A stretch of 64,000 bases of DNA from assembly GCA_003151275.1 (NCBI GenBank), contig PLXC01000189.1, positions 1-64,000 of the forward strand. The letters run 5' to 3'. Each line of letters starts with the position of its first letter. Position 1 is the stretch's first letter. The DNA comes from Candidatus Melainabacteria bacterium (GTDB lineage Bacteria; Cyanobacteriota; Vampirovibrionia; Obscuribacterales; Obscuribacteraceae). Position numbers and translations under genes: made by a program. This document shows, in pieces, positions 44,535-54,364 of this stretch. The notes beneath the pieces were generated by a model, which had not been told where the DNA came from, ran no database searches, and saw only the letters and a program-made list of their open reading frames with translations.

Positions 44535-47161
44535 ATGATCGTATGCGAGTGTACGAGCTTGCGCGGCAGATGAACATCCCAAACGAGGATGTCATTACTA
44601 CTTTGCGCGAACTCGGACACGACATCAAAAGCCATTCAAGCACTGTCGATAAAGCAGCAGTGGGTCAACTTATTTCAGCTCTCAATAAAAAGAAACAGCA
44701 GCCAGAAAAGCCAGACAACAAGGGCAAGGGTGTTAAGACAGCCGCTAAGACGGCAACCAAGGCTCCGCCGCCTCCACCACCGGTTGTGAAACCTCGAGTT
44801 CTTTCGCGCACTCGACCGACGCCGCTTGTCGTGCCTGGCTCAGAAGTCGCCGCTGGGGTGACCGAAATGGCACCAGCCGCGAGCACCGCGGTTGCGACGC
44901 CACTAACTGAAGAAGTACCGGTGACTCAAGTACCTCCGAATGGACATCCTGCCGCTGCAGAGCCGACCGTGTCTGGTAATGGTGCCCAACCAACGCTCAC
45001 ACCACTGACAGTGGCATCTACATCGGTGCAAGAAACACCTGTGGTTGTGCCAGTACCGGCTGAAACAGAAAAACCCGAACCTGAAGTAGTTCAGCCAGTA
45101 GCAGCCGCAGCTGCATCTGTTACCGAAGAAAAAGAACAAAAGGGCGATAAGGCAGAAGTAAAAGTTGATAAAAAAGACAGTGATGGCGAAGGCTTCACAC
45201 CTCCAAATAACGGACAACCGGTGAAACCAATGGCTCCATCAGTACCTGTACGAATCGCGGCGCCTTCAGTGCGCGCCACTCCACCGCGTCCGCCGAAATC
45301 GCATCGACCTACACCTTCAGAGCGTCATGCCGCCAAGAAAGATGAGCGTTCGCGCCCGACGGCACCAACTCCAGTTGAAGTTCCACGCATCATCACTTTG
45401 ACAAATTCTTTGACAGTCAAAGAATTGGCAGAGAAAATGAACGTCGCTGACACTGAAGTGATTAAGCGCCTCTTCATGCGCGGATTCCCCAGAACTGTCA
45501 ACCAAACCGTCGAATACGAATTGGCTAAAGATCTCGCCATCGAGATGGAATACGAAGTTCTTTCCGAAGACGCGCCGAGTGCTGAGTCTCTAGTTCCGGA
45601 AAAGGAACTGACTGCCGAAGAGCAAGCCTCCTTGGTGTTGCGACCACCCGTGGTTACGATTATGGGTCACGTCGACCACGGCAAGACCAGTTTGCTTGAC
45701 GCAATTCGTCAAACCAAATTCCTTCTCACTGCCTCCGAAGCAGGTGGTATCACTCAGCACATCGGTGCCTATCACGTTGAAGTTGAATCAGAAGACGGCA
45801 CGATGCGTCAAATCGTGTTTCTCGACACTCCGGGTCACGAAGCTTTTACAGCCATGCGTGCGCGGGGAGCTAAGGCAACAGACATCGCCATTTTGGTTGT
45901 GGCAGCTGATGACGGTGTAATGCCACAAACAATCGAAGCAATCGACCACGCCAAAGCAGCTGGAGTTCCGATCATCGTTGCCGTCAACAAGATCGACAAA
46001 GCTGACTCGGATCCCGATCGTGTTCTGACTCAATTAATGGAACATGGATTATTGCCCGACAAATTCGGTGGCGAAACCGTAACAGTCAACGTTTCCGCAA
46101 AGAAACGCACTGGTCTCGACGAACTTCTAGAAATGATTCTTCTCGTTGCAGACATCCAAGATCTGAGAGCGAATCCTGACAAACCAGCCACTGGTGTCAT
46201 TATCGAAGCGGAACTTTCTCGCGGGAAAGGTGCTGTAGCCACAGCGCTCGTTGAGAATGGAACCTTGCGCGAAGGCGATTACATCGTTGCCGGAAGTAAG
46301 TCTGGCAGAGTGCGCGCTTTGTTCGATGACCGGGGGCAGCGCGTCAAAGCGGCTGGACCTTCCATGCCGGTTGAAGTGTTGGGACTGGACGAAGTGCCTC
46401 AAGCGGGCGACCGTTTTGAAGTCTGCGCCGATGTACACGCTTCGAAGATATTGATCGAACAGCGTAAGCTTAACCAAGTAGAACGCAAGCAGCACCATGT
46501 CAGCCTTGAATCTCTTCACGAGATGCTCACCAAGGGCGAAGTCAAAGAACTCAACGTGATCGTAAAAGCTGATGTGCAGGGTACGGCTGAAGCGATTGCA
46601 GAGCAAGTGAAAAAACTAAGCGGCAACGAAGTGGCAGTGCGTGTTCTGCGCACCGCATCTGGTGACATCTCCGAAAACGACGTTAACTTGGCTGCTTCCT
46701 CAGAAGCGATCATTATCGGATTCAACGTCAATCCAGACCAGAATGCCAGACAAGTAGCTGAATCTGCTGGAGTTGACATAAGAACTTACAGCATCATCTA
46801 TCAGATCACGGACGACTTAGAGAAAGCAATTCAAGGCTTGATCCAACCAATCCGCAAGGAAGTGAAGATAGGCGTTGCCGAAGTTCGCCAAATTTTCAAG
46901 TTCGGCAAAGCCCTGATGATTGGTGGTTGCATGGTGACCGAGGGCAAAGTGCAGCGTGGTTGCATTGCCAAAATCGAACGCAATGGTGCCATCGTTCACG
47001 AAGGCAAGCTCGATACTCTCAAGCGCTTCAAAGATGACGTTAAAGAAGTTGCTCAAGGTTTCGAATGCGGCATGAGCTTCGAGAAATTCTCGGATCTGCA
47101 AGAAGGCGACAAAATCAATGCCTTCATTATTCAAGAATCCAAAGGCGAGATCACTCGCTAA
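44531..47161 (+). CDS. infB: Translation initiation factor IF-2
   Basis: 876 residues. Start ATG at 44531 follows AAGGAGGT, overlapping ylxR by four bases. N-terminal IF2_N helical domain ([17 protein letters not shown]), a long Pro/Ala/Val-rich linker (~60-290), a second IF2_N-like segment ([22 protein letters not shown]), the GTPase (G1 GHVDHGKT at 379-386, [13 protein letters not shown]), domain II and III and the C-terminal fMet-tRNA binding domain. It delivers fMet-tRNA to the ribosome. The linker is long but of a common kind. Confidence 0.97.
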   Translation: MNDRMRVYELARQMNIPNEDVITTLRELGHDIKSHSSTVDKAAVGQLISALNKKKQQPEKPDNKGKGVKTAAKTATKAPPPPPPVVKPRVLSRTRPTPLVVPGSEVAAGVTEMAPAASTAVATPLTEEVPVTQVPPNGHPAAAEPTVSGNGAQPTLTPLTVASTSVQETPVVVPVPAETEKPEPEVVQPVAAAAASVTEEKEQKGDKAEVKVDKKDSDGEGFTPPNNGQPVKPMAPSVPVRIAAPSVRATPPRPPKSHRPTPSERHAAKKDERSRPTAPTPVEVPRIITLTNSLTVKELAEKMNVADTEVIKRLFMRGFPRTVNQTVEYELAKDLAIEMEYEVLSEDAPSAESLVPEKELTAEEQASLVLRPPVVTIMGHVDHGKTSLLDAIRQTKFLLTASEAGGITQHIGAYHVEVESEDGTMRQIVFLDTPGHEAFTAMRARGAKATDIAILVVAADDGVMPQTIEAIDHAKAAGVPIIVAVNKIDKADSDPDRVLTQLMEHGLLPDKFGGETVTVNVSAKKRTGLDELLEMILLVADIQDLRANPDKPATGVIIEAELSRGKGAVATALVENGTLREGDYIVAGSKSGRVRALFDDRGQRVKAAGPSMPVEVLGLDEVPQAGDRFEVCADVHASKILIEQRKLNQVERKQHHVSLESLHEMLTKGEVKELNVIVKADVQGTAEAIAEQVKKLSGNEVAVRVLRTASGDISENDVNLAASSEAIIIGFNVNPDQNARQVAESAGVDIRTYSIIYQITDDLEKAIQGLIQPIRKEVKIGVAEVRQIFKFGKALMIGGCMVTEGKVQRGCIAKIERNGAIVHEGKLDTLKRFKDDVKEVAQGFECGMSFEKFSDLQEGDKINAFIIQESKGEITR

Positions 47162-47225
47162 TTGAGATGTGCGAAAACTGAACTGGGCAGTGTTGTCCAG
47201 CAAAATGTCGCGGAGGAATCTACCA

Positions 47226-47579
47226 ATGTCTAGTCAACGGGCACTAAGAGTTTCTCAGTCGATCAAGCGCGAGCTCTCGGATATGATCCGCCGTGATTTG
47301 AACGATGAACGCATTGGCGGATTGATTTCCATTACAGAAGTCGAATGTACTTCCGATTGCAGATCGGCTCGCATTTTCATTTCGATCTTGGGCGACGAAG
47401 AAGTTCGCACCAAAACAATGGAAGCACTGAACTTAAAAGTTGGATTTATACGCGGTGAACTTTGCCGTCGGCTAGGATTGCGTTTTGCACCGGAGCTGCA
47501 TCTCAAGCTGGATGATTCGCTGGAACGCGGCTCGAAAGTTACAGACTTGTTAGGCAAGATTTCACGCGGCGAAGTTTAA
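47226..47579 (+). CDS. rbfA: Ribosome-binding factor A
   Basis: 117 residues from the ATG at 47226, preceded by GGAGGAA; the earlier frame part to 47169 is not needed. RbfA is a KH-fold factor in late 30S maturation. Typical segments: RALRVSQSIKRELSDMI, the strand ISITEVECTSDCRSARIFIS, and LRFAPELHLKLDDSLERGSKV. Follows infB, precedes truB by nine bases. Confidence 0.95.
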   Translation: MSSQRALRVSQSIKRELSDMIRRDLNDERIGGLISITEVECTSDCRSARIFISILGDEEVRTKTMEALNLKVGFIRGELCRRLGLRFAPELHLKLDDSLERGSKVTDLLGKISRGEV

Positions 47580-47588
47580 AAGACGAAC

Positions 47589-48524
47589 GTGACTGCTCAA
47601 AAGAAAAACTTCGGATTCATTAACGTCCACAAACCAATCGGCATTACCTCGCATGATGTAGTGAATAAGATTCGCCGCTTGATCGGTGAAAAGCAGGTTG
47701 GCCATGGCGGCACGCTGGATCCGCTAGCCGAGGGTGTCTTGCCTGTCGCTATCGGTTCAGCCTGTCGCTTATTGCGCTTTCTACCACAAGACAAAACGTA
47801 CGTAGCCGAGATTCTATTGGGACAACAAACCACGACTGATGATATCGAGGGTGATGTCATTCGTTCTGCGGATGCAAGTTCAGTAAGTTCAATATCGAAT
47901 CAGGCAATCGAAGCAGCCTTGAGCAAATTCAAAGGCGAGATCGATCAAGTGCCACCATTCTTCAGCGCGATTCATGTAGATGGAAAGCGTCTGTATGAGT
48001 TGGCTCGTGCCGGAAACACCGCAGTCGAGATCAAACCGCGCAAAGTGACGATACACAAGCTGGAGATCCTGCGGATAACATTGCCCGTTGTGCAGATCCG
48101 GGTTGCATGTTCCAGTGGCACCTACATCCGTTCCATTGCACGCGACCTTGGTGAAAGCCTCGGTTGCGGGGGCTGTCTTAAAAGTTTGGTGCGCGAGCAA
48201 GCTGGTTTATTTTGGCTAGACAAATCACTAACCCTAGAATCAATCGCGGCAAAAATGGACTCCTTAGAAGACGTTATTACCGATCCCGTCACGATCTTCA
48301 ATAAGACCGAGTACTTCAACACGATCGATGTTGACGAAGAAGTGGCGCGAAAATTTGGTATGGGTCAATTCGTACCCATTGATAATTTCGACCTCTCACA
48401 GATCGACTTCGACAAACCAGTGTTAATCACTCACTTAAATAGTCTGATTGCTCTTTGCAAGATCTCCCCTGAACGGCTGCTTAAACCTGAAGTGGTAATC
48501 GCGGATGCACAACGGAAAAATTGA
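47589..48524 (+). CDS. truB: tRNA pseudouridine-55 synthase TruB
   Basis: 311 residues, GTG start. Makes pseudouridine 55 in the T loop of tRNA. Motif I KPIGITSHDVVNKIR, catalytic Asp44 in GHGGTLDPLAEGVLPVA, KTYVAEILLG, and RVACSSGTYIRSIARDLG. The C-terminus overlaps the next gene by 20 bases. Standard member of the operon. Confidence 0.96.
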   Translation: MTAQKKNFGFINVHKPIGITSHDVVNKIRRLIGEKQVGHGGTLDPLAEGVLPVAIGSACRLLRFLPQDKTYVAEILLGQQTTTDDIEGDVIRSADASSVSSISNQAIEAALSKFKGEIDQVPPFFSAIHVDGKRLYELARAGNTAVEIKPRKVTIHKLEILRITLPVVQIRVACSSGTYIRSIARDLGESLGCGGCLKSLVREQAGLFWLDKSLTLESIAAKMDSLEDVITDPVTIFNKTEYFNTIDVDEEVARKFGMGQFVPIDNFDLSQIDFDKPVLITHLNSLIALCKISPERLLKPEVVIADAQRKN

Positions 48525-49074
48525 TCGAACCACAATTGTGAATGTCACTCTTGTCTGCGAGGGTGCGCTTTTGCTTGTTGCATCATGCTGGTGCTTTATC
48601 ACGGAGATCTCTTTGCGTGATAGACTGCAGCCGCAACTTATACCAAGCTTAATAGGCATAGGCGCAGGCGTTTTGACCGCGTGCAGTGGCTTCCTTTTGT
48701 TGTTTTTAGCCAACAAATTTAAGACGTTGAAATGGTTAGGTGATTTGAGGGCAATCGTCTATAAGGACGTCTCGCCGATTTTTGCCCAGTTGAATTTCAT
48801 GGACATATTACTTGTCGCAGCCTCGTCCGGATTTTGTGAAGAAGTCTTCTTTCGTGGCGTGCTCCAGTTTAAGCTGGGAATTTTACCGGCAAGCATCGTC
48901 TTTGGCATGATCCACTGTCCCTCAATGACGATGTTACCGTACGCATTTTGGACTTTCATGGCCGGATTGTTTCTTGGTTGGCTCTATCTTTGGACCGACT
49001 CATTGTGGACACCGATCCTCGCTCACGCCGTGAGCAATTTCATCGTGCTTCTCTTTTTCAAATATCGCAAGTAA
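48505..49074 (+). CDS. CPBP family intramembrane metalloprotease
   Basis: 189 residues, ATG at 48505 inside the end of truB. Five or six membrane helices. Protease motifs: EEVFFRGVLQ (Glu-Glu-x-x-x-Arg), FGMIHCPS (His) and ILAHAVSNF (His). CPBP proteases cleave within membranes and some act in prenyl-CAAX processing or bacteriocin immunity. The 20-base overlap makes it part of the infB operon, an uncommon partner. Second CPBP protein in this window besides 37395-40796. Confidence 0.85.
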   Translation: MHNGKIDRTTIVNVTLVCEGALLLVASCWCFITEISLRDRLQPQLIPSLIGIGAGVLTACSGFLLLFLANKFKTLKWLGDLRAIVYKDVSPIFAQLNFMDILLVAASSGFCEEVFFRGVLQFKLGILPASIVFGMIHCPSMTMLPYAFWTFMAGLFLGWLYLWTDSLWTPILAHAVSNFIVLLFFKYRK

Positions 49075-49085
49075 GCAAAAGAAGA

Positions 49086-49108
49086 GGCAGCCCGAAAGCT
49101 GCCCCTAA
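49086..49108. terminator. Terminator hairpin between convergent genes
   Basis: GGCAGC at 49086-49091 pairs with GCTGCC at 49098-49103, six-base loop, between the convergent CPBP and HU genes. The flanking T content is modest, so it may serve both strands. Confidence 0.55.
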
Positions 49109-49127
49109 ATCCTATTCAATCGGACGT

Positions 49128-49547
49128 TTAACGACGTCCTTTTTTCTTAGCTGCTTTCTTCGCAGGAGCTGCCTTTTTCTTAGCTGCTGCTTTTGGTTTA
49201 GCCGCTGCTTTCTTCGGAGCGGAGCTAGCCGCTGCTGTCACAGCTTTTGGCAACGCAGCTTGCTTTGCTCTGCCATCAACAATATCCTTCAATTCCTGTC
49301 CGGCTCTGAAAACAGGCACACGTGCAGCTTCAATTTTGAGCTTTTGTTTGGGATTTTGAGGGTTGACGCCGATGCGCGCTTGACGTTGTCTGCGCTCAAA
49401 TGTACCGAATCCAACTAATGTTACCCGGTCGCCTTTTGCAAGTGCTGCCGTCAATGTGTGTAGCAGCGCGCCAACGGAATTTTGTACTTCTACTTTTGTT
49501 TGTCCGGTAGCTTTTGCAATTGAGTTAACTAATTCTGCTTTGTTCAT
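49128..49547 (-). CDS. hup: HU-type DNA-binding protein with Lys/Ala/Pro tail
   Basis: 139 residues from the ATG at 49547 (AGGAAAAACAGC upstream); residues 1-90 are a normal HU fold: MNKAELVNSIAKATG, VGFGTFERRQRQARIGVNPQN, and FRAGQELKDIV. Residues 91-139 are a Lys/Ala/Pro-rich tail with repeats like AAKPKAAAKKKAAPAKK, resembling histone H1 tails and seen in some other bacteria. It compacts and organises the chromosome; the tail should increase DNA binding. Confidence 0.94.
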   Translation of the reverse strand: MNKAELVNSIAKATGQTKVEVQNSVGALLHTLTAALAKGDRVTLVGFGTFERRQRQARIGVNPQNPKQKLKIEAARVPVFRAGQELKDIVDGRAKQAALPKAVTAAASSAPKKAAAKPKAAAKKKAAPAKKAAKKKGRR

Positions 49548-49783
49548 GCTGTTTTTCCTAACGAAAAGGAGTGGAGAAAGCCTGTAGTGAAGCCCAAAAA
49601 ACAATTGAGTGATACTACCACCGCACCGAGATCTTATTCAAGTAGGTGCGCGATCAAAAGTAAGCGTGCACGATCAAAGCAAGTGTGCACAAACAAGCTA
49701 GAACCCCGAGTATGCTAGATTCATGGTGTTTAGAAGCACCGGGAACTCGTACGCTCCGGGCTCATGCAAAATGATGGTTCCTG

Positions 49784-51298
49784 ATGATTTTGGAAGACAC
49801 GATAGCAGCAATTTCAACGGCGCCTGGAACGGGAGCTATCGCGATCGTGAGAATGACCGGTCCCGCCGCCTGGACAATAACGGGTCAACTATTTTCGTCG
49901 AAAGATAAGCCGGGCAGCATGCGGAGTCGGGCAGCTTGCTGCACAGACCCCACTAGTGTGCAGGAGCCGAGCAGCTTGCTGCATAGGCCCTCCTCGGATA
50001 AGCCCTCCTCGGACAGGCAATCCTCGGACAACAAACCGGTTGGTCAGATCGGTAACTGGAAAAGTCATGTAGCGATGCATGGCTTCCTTCGTGACACAGG
50101 CACTGACCAACTGATCGACGAGGTCGTCGTGATTCCGTTTAAAGGCCCACACTCTTACACGGGTGAGGATCTCGTTGAAATTAATTGTCACGGCGGGCAG
50201 ATTGTCACGAGCGACATTCTTTCCTTATGTTTGGCAAATGGTGCGCGTTTAGCTCGGCAAGGCGAATTTACGCAACGAGCATTTCTAAATGGGCGCATGG
50301 ATCTTACCCAAGCCGAGGCCGTTCTGGATGTCATTCAGGCAAAAACAGGGTTGCAGAGCCGGTTTGCAGTTTCGGCATTGAAGGGAGAGCTGGGCAGCCA
50401 AATCGAAAAAACAAGAAATATTCTGGTCGAGCTGCTATCGCGAATCGTGGCCGGATTGGATTTTCCCGAAGAAGTAGGCGACATGCCACTTGATGATTTG
50501 GAAAAAATTGTCGAACAATGCACGAAGGAACTGAAGGTGCTTGTAAGCACCGCCCGTTCCGGACGATTCTTGCGTGAGGGCGTGAGGGTAGCAATTGCTG
50601 GCAAACCAAACGCGGGTAAATCCAGCCTCCTCAATCAACTTCTCAAGTTCGAAAGAGCGATCGTCACCGATGTGCCCGGCACGACGCGAGACTCGTTGGA
50701 AGAATTGCTGGACATGAACGGCATTCCCGTTTTACTAATTGACACAGCCGGCATCCGTTCCACAGATGATCAAGTTGAACAAATAGGTATTGAACGCACG
50801 CGCAAAGCAATTGAGCAATCTGATCTTGTCCTCTTGGTTACCGATGTTTTAACTGGATGGACAGAAGACGATAAACTCGTATGCGATCTTGTCGCCGATC
50901 GCCCACATGTTGTTCTGGCAAACAAAATAGACTTGAATCCAGACTTTGTTTTCAACGAGAAATACGAGACGGGACCCGCTTGTCTTTCCAAAATCGCTAT
51001 TTCGGCAAAAGATGGCAGTGGTTTGAACAACCTTAGCGAAGCAATTGAGCGTTGGGTTTTCAACGATCAACAACTGAAAGATGCGGGAGGCTCGTTAAAT
51101 GCACGGCAAGGCGAACTTTGTGAACGAGCTCTGCGCTCCCTGGCATTGGTTCAAGAAACGGCTCTGAACAATATGCCCCAAGATTGTCTCGCCACTGATT
51201 TGAAGCTGGCAATTGACAGTCTTTACGAAATGAGCGGCGAGATGGTTTCCGAAGAGATAATAACGAACGTGTTTGCCAAATTTTGCATCGGAAAGTGA
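49784..51298 (+). CDS. mnmE: tRNA modification GTPase MnmE (with in-frame repeat insertion)
   Basis: 504 residues; typical MnmE is about 455. It makes the cmnm5 group on U34 of tRNAs together with MnmG. The N-terminal domain starts [22 protein letters not shown] domain [38 protein letters not shown]-terminal FCIGK with the catalytic Cys. About 40 residues between residues ~42 and ~86 ([20 protein letters not shown] and further) have no counterpart in MnmE and are coded by the dispersed hairpin repeat. The frame is kept, and the site is a loop of the formyl-THF-binding domain, so the protein may still work. Confidence 0.94.
   Translation: MILEDTIAAISTAPGTGAIAIVRMTGPAAWTITGQLFSSKDKPGSMRSRAACCTDPTSVQEPSSLLHRPSSDKPSSDRQSSDNKPVGQIGNWKSHVAMHGFLRDTGTDQLIDEVVVIPFKGPHSYTGEDLVEINCHGGQIVTSDILSLCLANGARLARQGEFTQRAFLNGRMDLTQAEAVLDVIQAKTGLQSRFAVSALKGELGSQIEKTRNILVELLSRIVAGLDFPEEVGDMPLDDLEKIVEQCTKELKVLVSTARSGRFLREGVRVAIAGKPNAGKSSLLNQLLKFERAIVTDVPGTTRDSLEELLDMNGIPVLLIDTAGIRSTDDQVEQIGIERTRKAIEQSDLVLLVTDVLTGWTEDDKLVCDLVADRPHVVLANKIDLNPDFVFNEKYETGPACLSKIAISAKDGSGLNNLSEAIERWVFNDQQLKDAGGSLNARQGELCERALRSLALVQETALNNMPQDCLATDLKLAIDSLYEMSGEMVSEEIITNVFAKFCIGK
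49907..50040 (+). repeat. Dispersed hairpin repeat inside mnmE
   Basis: About 130 bases with two diverged units around GCAGCTTGCTGCA (49931-49943 and 49971-49983) and a CCTCCTCGGA run repeated three to four times. Bases 49921-49962 are identical to 6111-6152. The repeat interrupts mnmE in frame and adds about 40 codons. Confidence 0.85.
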
Positions 51299-51310
51299 GG
51301 AATCAATTTA

Positions 51311-51772
51311 ATGGCGGTCCTGCTTTCCGAAGATCAAGATTACAAAACCTCGCTGCGCATCCAGCCTGGCGATGCCAAAATTATTCAAAATCAAATGTGG
51401 CAGCGTTACTCCATAACCCTGACTAGCGGTGTGCAGGAGCTGATGCTTGGAGGCAAAGAAGCCGCGGCATTGGAAAGCGACGGCTGCCTGTTCTGCCGGA
51501 AGCCTAAGGATGAAGTTCAGGATTTGATAAACAAACTACGGCAAGTTGTCGATTTCGACCGCGAAAAACTGCTTTTTGAGCCAGCTGAACCATCTTTTGA
51601 ACTTTCCGTTAACAGATCGGGCGTGACTGGAATTAAGGTGGAGATTTGGTTGGATCCCGGAAATGCTAAGACTGGTATATACCGCTGGGATGGCGTCGGA
51701 ATCAGGTTTTATACTCTGCAAGAACACTTGATCTCGTTTTTGAAGGAGCTTGAGGACGAGTTTGCCTGTTAA
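51311..51772 (+). CDS. Protein of unknown function between mnmE and thrS
   Basis: 153 residues, ATG at 51311 with TGAGGAAT upstream. A soluble alpha/beta protein with CLFCRKPKDEVQDLINKL in the middle and a GVGIRFYTLQEHLISFL C-terminus. No signal, no membrane helix and no motif I can name. It is 12 bases after mnmE and 51 before thrS, so it is probably part of one transcript with tRNA-related genes. Confidence 0.7.
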   Translation: MAVLLSEDQDYKTSLRIQPGDAKIIQNQMWQRYSITLTSGVQELMLGGKEAAALESDGCLFCRKPKDEVQDLINKLRQVVDFDREKLLFEPAEPSFELSVNRSGVTGIKVEIWLDPGNAKTGIYRWDGVGIRFYTLQEHLISFLKELEDEFAC

Positions 51773-51823
51773 AATTGGCTCCTTACGGCAGTTTGTCGAT
51801 GCCGCCAATGAAAGGAGCGAATC

Positions 51824-53806
51824 ATGTCACAGGTTGAAACCCGCTTAGCAAGCGATGAAAAAATGGACGAAATCACTGTAAATCTTCCCGATGGGTCGCA
51901 AAAGACCATTGCCGCGGGGTCTACCGGTGCAGATCTGGCAAAATCCATTGCCCAGGGTCTATATAAGAAGGCTGTTGGATTGCAGATCAACGGCGAAACT
52001 CGTGACCTCTTTACACCTTTGACAAACGGCGACACCGTGCGCATTCTCAAGGCTGAGGATGCGGATTCGGTTGAGCTGTTGCGTCACTCTACTGCACACG
52101 TCATGGCTCAAGCCGTGCAGAAAATCTTTCCCCAAGCAAAAATCGCCATCGGACCGACAATCGAAGATGGCTTCTATTACGATTTTGAAATTCCGGGACA
52201 CACATTGTCGACCGACGATCTTTCAAAAATCGAAACTGAAATGACAGCTATTGCTAACTCGAATCAGCGGATCGAACGCTACGAAATTCCTGATGTGGAT
52301 AACCAGCTTGCTGAATTCAAAACTCAAGGCGAGAAGTTCAAAGCTGAACTTCTTGAGGAGCACAGAGACCACACTCCGACCTTGTACCTAATGAAAGACA
52401 AAGACGGCAAAGTGATTTGGAATGATCTTTGTCGTGGACCTCACTTGCCGAATACTGGCGTAATCAAGCATTTCAAACTCTTGAAAGTATCCGGCTCGTA
52501 TTGGCGCGGCGATGAAAAGAAAGAGCATCTGCAGCGAGTCTATGCGACAGCATTTTGGACCAAGGATGATCTGAATGCTTATTTGCTTCGTCTTGAGGAA
52601 GCTGAAAAGCGAGACCACAGGAAGCTGTCTAAGCAATTGGATCTCTTTTCGACCCACGAGGAAGTGGGGCCGGGACTAGTTTTCTGGCATCCAAATCTTG
52701 CCACCGTCCGCAATATCATTGAAGATTTCTGGCGATTGGAACACAGAAAGCGCGGCTATGATTTTGTCTTTACGCCGCACATTGCCAGTGAAGAGCTGTA
52801 CAAGATTAGCGGGCATTTGGATAGTTACGGCGAGAACATGTATTCGGCCATGGACATAGATGGGCAGCCGTATCGGGCTAAGCCGATGAATTGTCCTGGA
52901 CACATCATGATCTACAAATCCAAACTGAGAAGTTACAGAGATTTGCCTATTCGCTTCGCTGAGTTGGGCACCGTGTACCGTTATGAACGCTCTGGTGTTC
53001 TGCATGGAATGTTGAGAGTGCGCGGATTTACGCAAGATGATTCGCACATCTTTTGCACTCCTGAGCAACTGGAGAGTGAAATCAATGGCATTCTCGATCT
53101 AATCGATACGATGATGAAAACTTTCGGCTATACATACAAAGCTTATCTGGCTACCCGTCCGGTGGATAGCAAGCTGGGCACGGATGAAGAATGGACATTT
53201 GCTACCAACGCGTTGGAAAACGCGATGAAGCAGCGCAACCTTGAATTCGAAGTTGATGAAGGTGGTGGGGCATTTTATGCACCGAAGATCGACATCAAAC
53301 TATTCGACGCGATCGGTCGTGAATGGCAAGGGCCAACCGTGCAAGTCGACTTAAATTTGCCGACTCGCTTCGATGTAAATTACATCGCAGAAGATGGCAA
53401 TCGCCACAAAGTGATCATGGTGCACCGCGCTGTGCTTGGCTCTATGGAACGCTTCTGCGGCGGCTTAATCGAACACTACGCTGGAGTCTTCCCGCTTTGG
53501 TTAGCTCCAACCCAGGTAGCGATTTTGCCGATTGCGGACCGTCACGCTGACCGCGCTCACGAAATAGCGAAGGCTCTCAAAGCCGAAGATATTAGAGTGC
53601 ATCTCGATGAGAGATCAGAGACGCTGAAGTATCGAATTCGAGAAGCGCAAGTACAACAGATTCCGTACATGCTGGTTCTCGGTGATAACGAAGTGGCAAA
53701 TGGTCTAGTCGCTGTGCGACATAGAAGATTGGATGACTTGGGCGCCATGCCGCTCGAAGACTTCATCAATCGCTTGCACGCTGAGATCAAGTCCAAAGAA
53801 ATCTAA
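51824..53806 (+). CDS. thrS: Threonyl-tRNA synthetase
   Basis: 660 residues, standard length. N-terminal TGS domain (ITVNLPDGSQKTIAAG), editing domain with RHSTAHVMAQAV and HxxxH zinc-like motif, class II catalytic core (MNCPGHIMIYKS with the zinc Cys and His), motif 2 TVYRYERSGVLHGMLRVRGFTQDD, motif 3 VHRAVLGSMERFCGGLIEHYAG and the C-terminal anticodon-binding domain. ATG at 51824 preceded by AAAGGAG. All parts intact. Confidence 0.97.
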   Translation: MSQVETRLASDEKMDEITVNLPDGSQKTIAAGSTGADLAKSIAQGLYKKAVGLQINGETRDLFTPLTNGDTVRILKAEDADSVELLRHSTAHVMAQAVQKIFPQAKIAIGPTIEDGFYYDFEIPGHTLSTDDLSKIETEMTAIANSNQRIERYEIPDVDNQLAEFKTQGEKFKAELLEEHRDHTPTLYLMKDKDGKVIWNDLCRGPHLPNTGVIKHFKLLKVSGSYWRGDEKKEHLQRVYATAFWTKDDLNAYLLRLEEAEKRDHRKLSKQLDLFSTHEEVGPGLVFWHPNLATVRNIIEDFWRLEHRKRGYDFVFTPHIASEELYKISGHLDSYGENMYSAMDIDGQPYRAKPMNCPGHIMIYKSKLRSYRDLPIRFAELGTVYRYERSGVLHGMLRVRGFTQDDSHIFCTPEQLESEINGILDLIDTMMKTFGYTYKAYLATRPVDSKLGTDEEWTFATNALENAMKQRNLEFEVDEGGGAFYAPKIDIKLFDAIGREWQGPTVQVDLNLPTRFDVNYIAEDGNRHKVIMVHRAVLGSMERFCGGLIEHYAGVFPLWLAPTQVAILPIADRHADRAHEIAKALKAEDIRVHLDERSETLKYRIREAQVQQIPYMLVLGDNEVANGLVAVRHRRLDDLGAMPLEDFINRLHAEIKSKEI

Positions 53807-54364
53807 GCCGGTCCCAACCTGGGAGCGCAAGCACGCTGCAATTTAGTCTCAATCAATGACGCGTTGATTGTGATTGCGCCTGTTTGACCTTGCCTGTTTG
53901 ACCTTGCGTTGATCCCATGTTTATAACCTGGACGCCGCAATGCTTACTGAACATTAAAACCTGGGTACCCCTTTTCCTTTTTCAGTTCCAATATTAAGTA
54001 ACGCGATATTACATCAGTGTTTTCAGACTTTTACGATCCTGGAAACAACTGATGGTTCAAGCTTTTAAGCATCGTGAAAAGCCGCGTTTTCAGCTTAACA
54101 TATTAATCGAATAAAAAAGGAAGGGACACCACTCCCGGTGCGAGCTTTTCATAATGCTGCGTTTTATCTCTATTTTTAAATCGCTGGGACTGTCGATGTC
54201 GAATACGTCTTGAGTGATTCACGAGAAATGCGATAGCGCTTTCAATAATTATTGATTTGCCACCGCAAACTCTTATCCAACTGTGGCAGAGGACGCAAAG
54301 CAATGCAACCAACTTATTTCTCCGTCTGATTCTGCGAGCCAAACACCAGCATCATCATTAAAAT
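53807..54364. other. Intergenic region after thrS, 560 bases
   Basis: No gene supported. A 14-base direct repeat GCCTGTTTGACCTT occurs twice near 53878-53905. CACCACTCCCGGTG near 54128-54141 is a weak relative of the dispersed palindrome. A 79-codon minus frame (54103-54342) has no protein character. Confidence 0.4.

Noticed and set aside
51773..51823. T-box or attenuator before thrS
   Set aside because: Gap of 51 bases with no T-box motif and no antiterminator-like structure.
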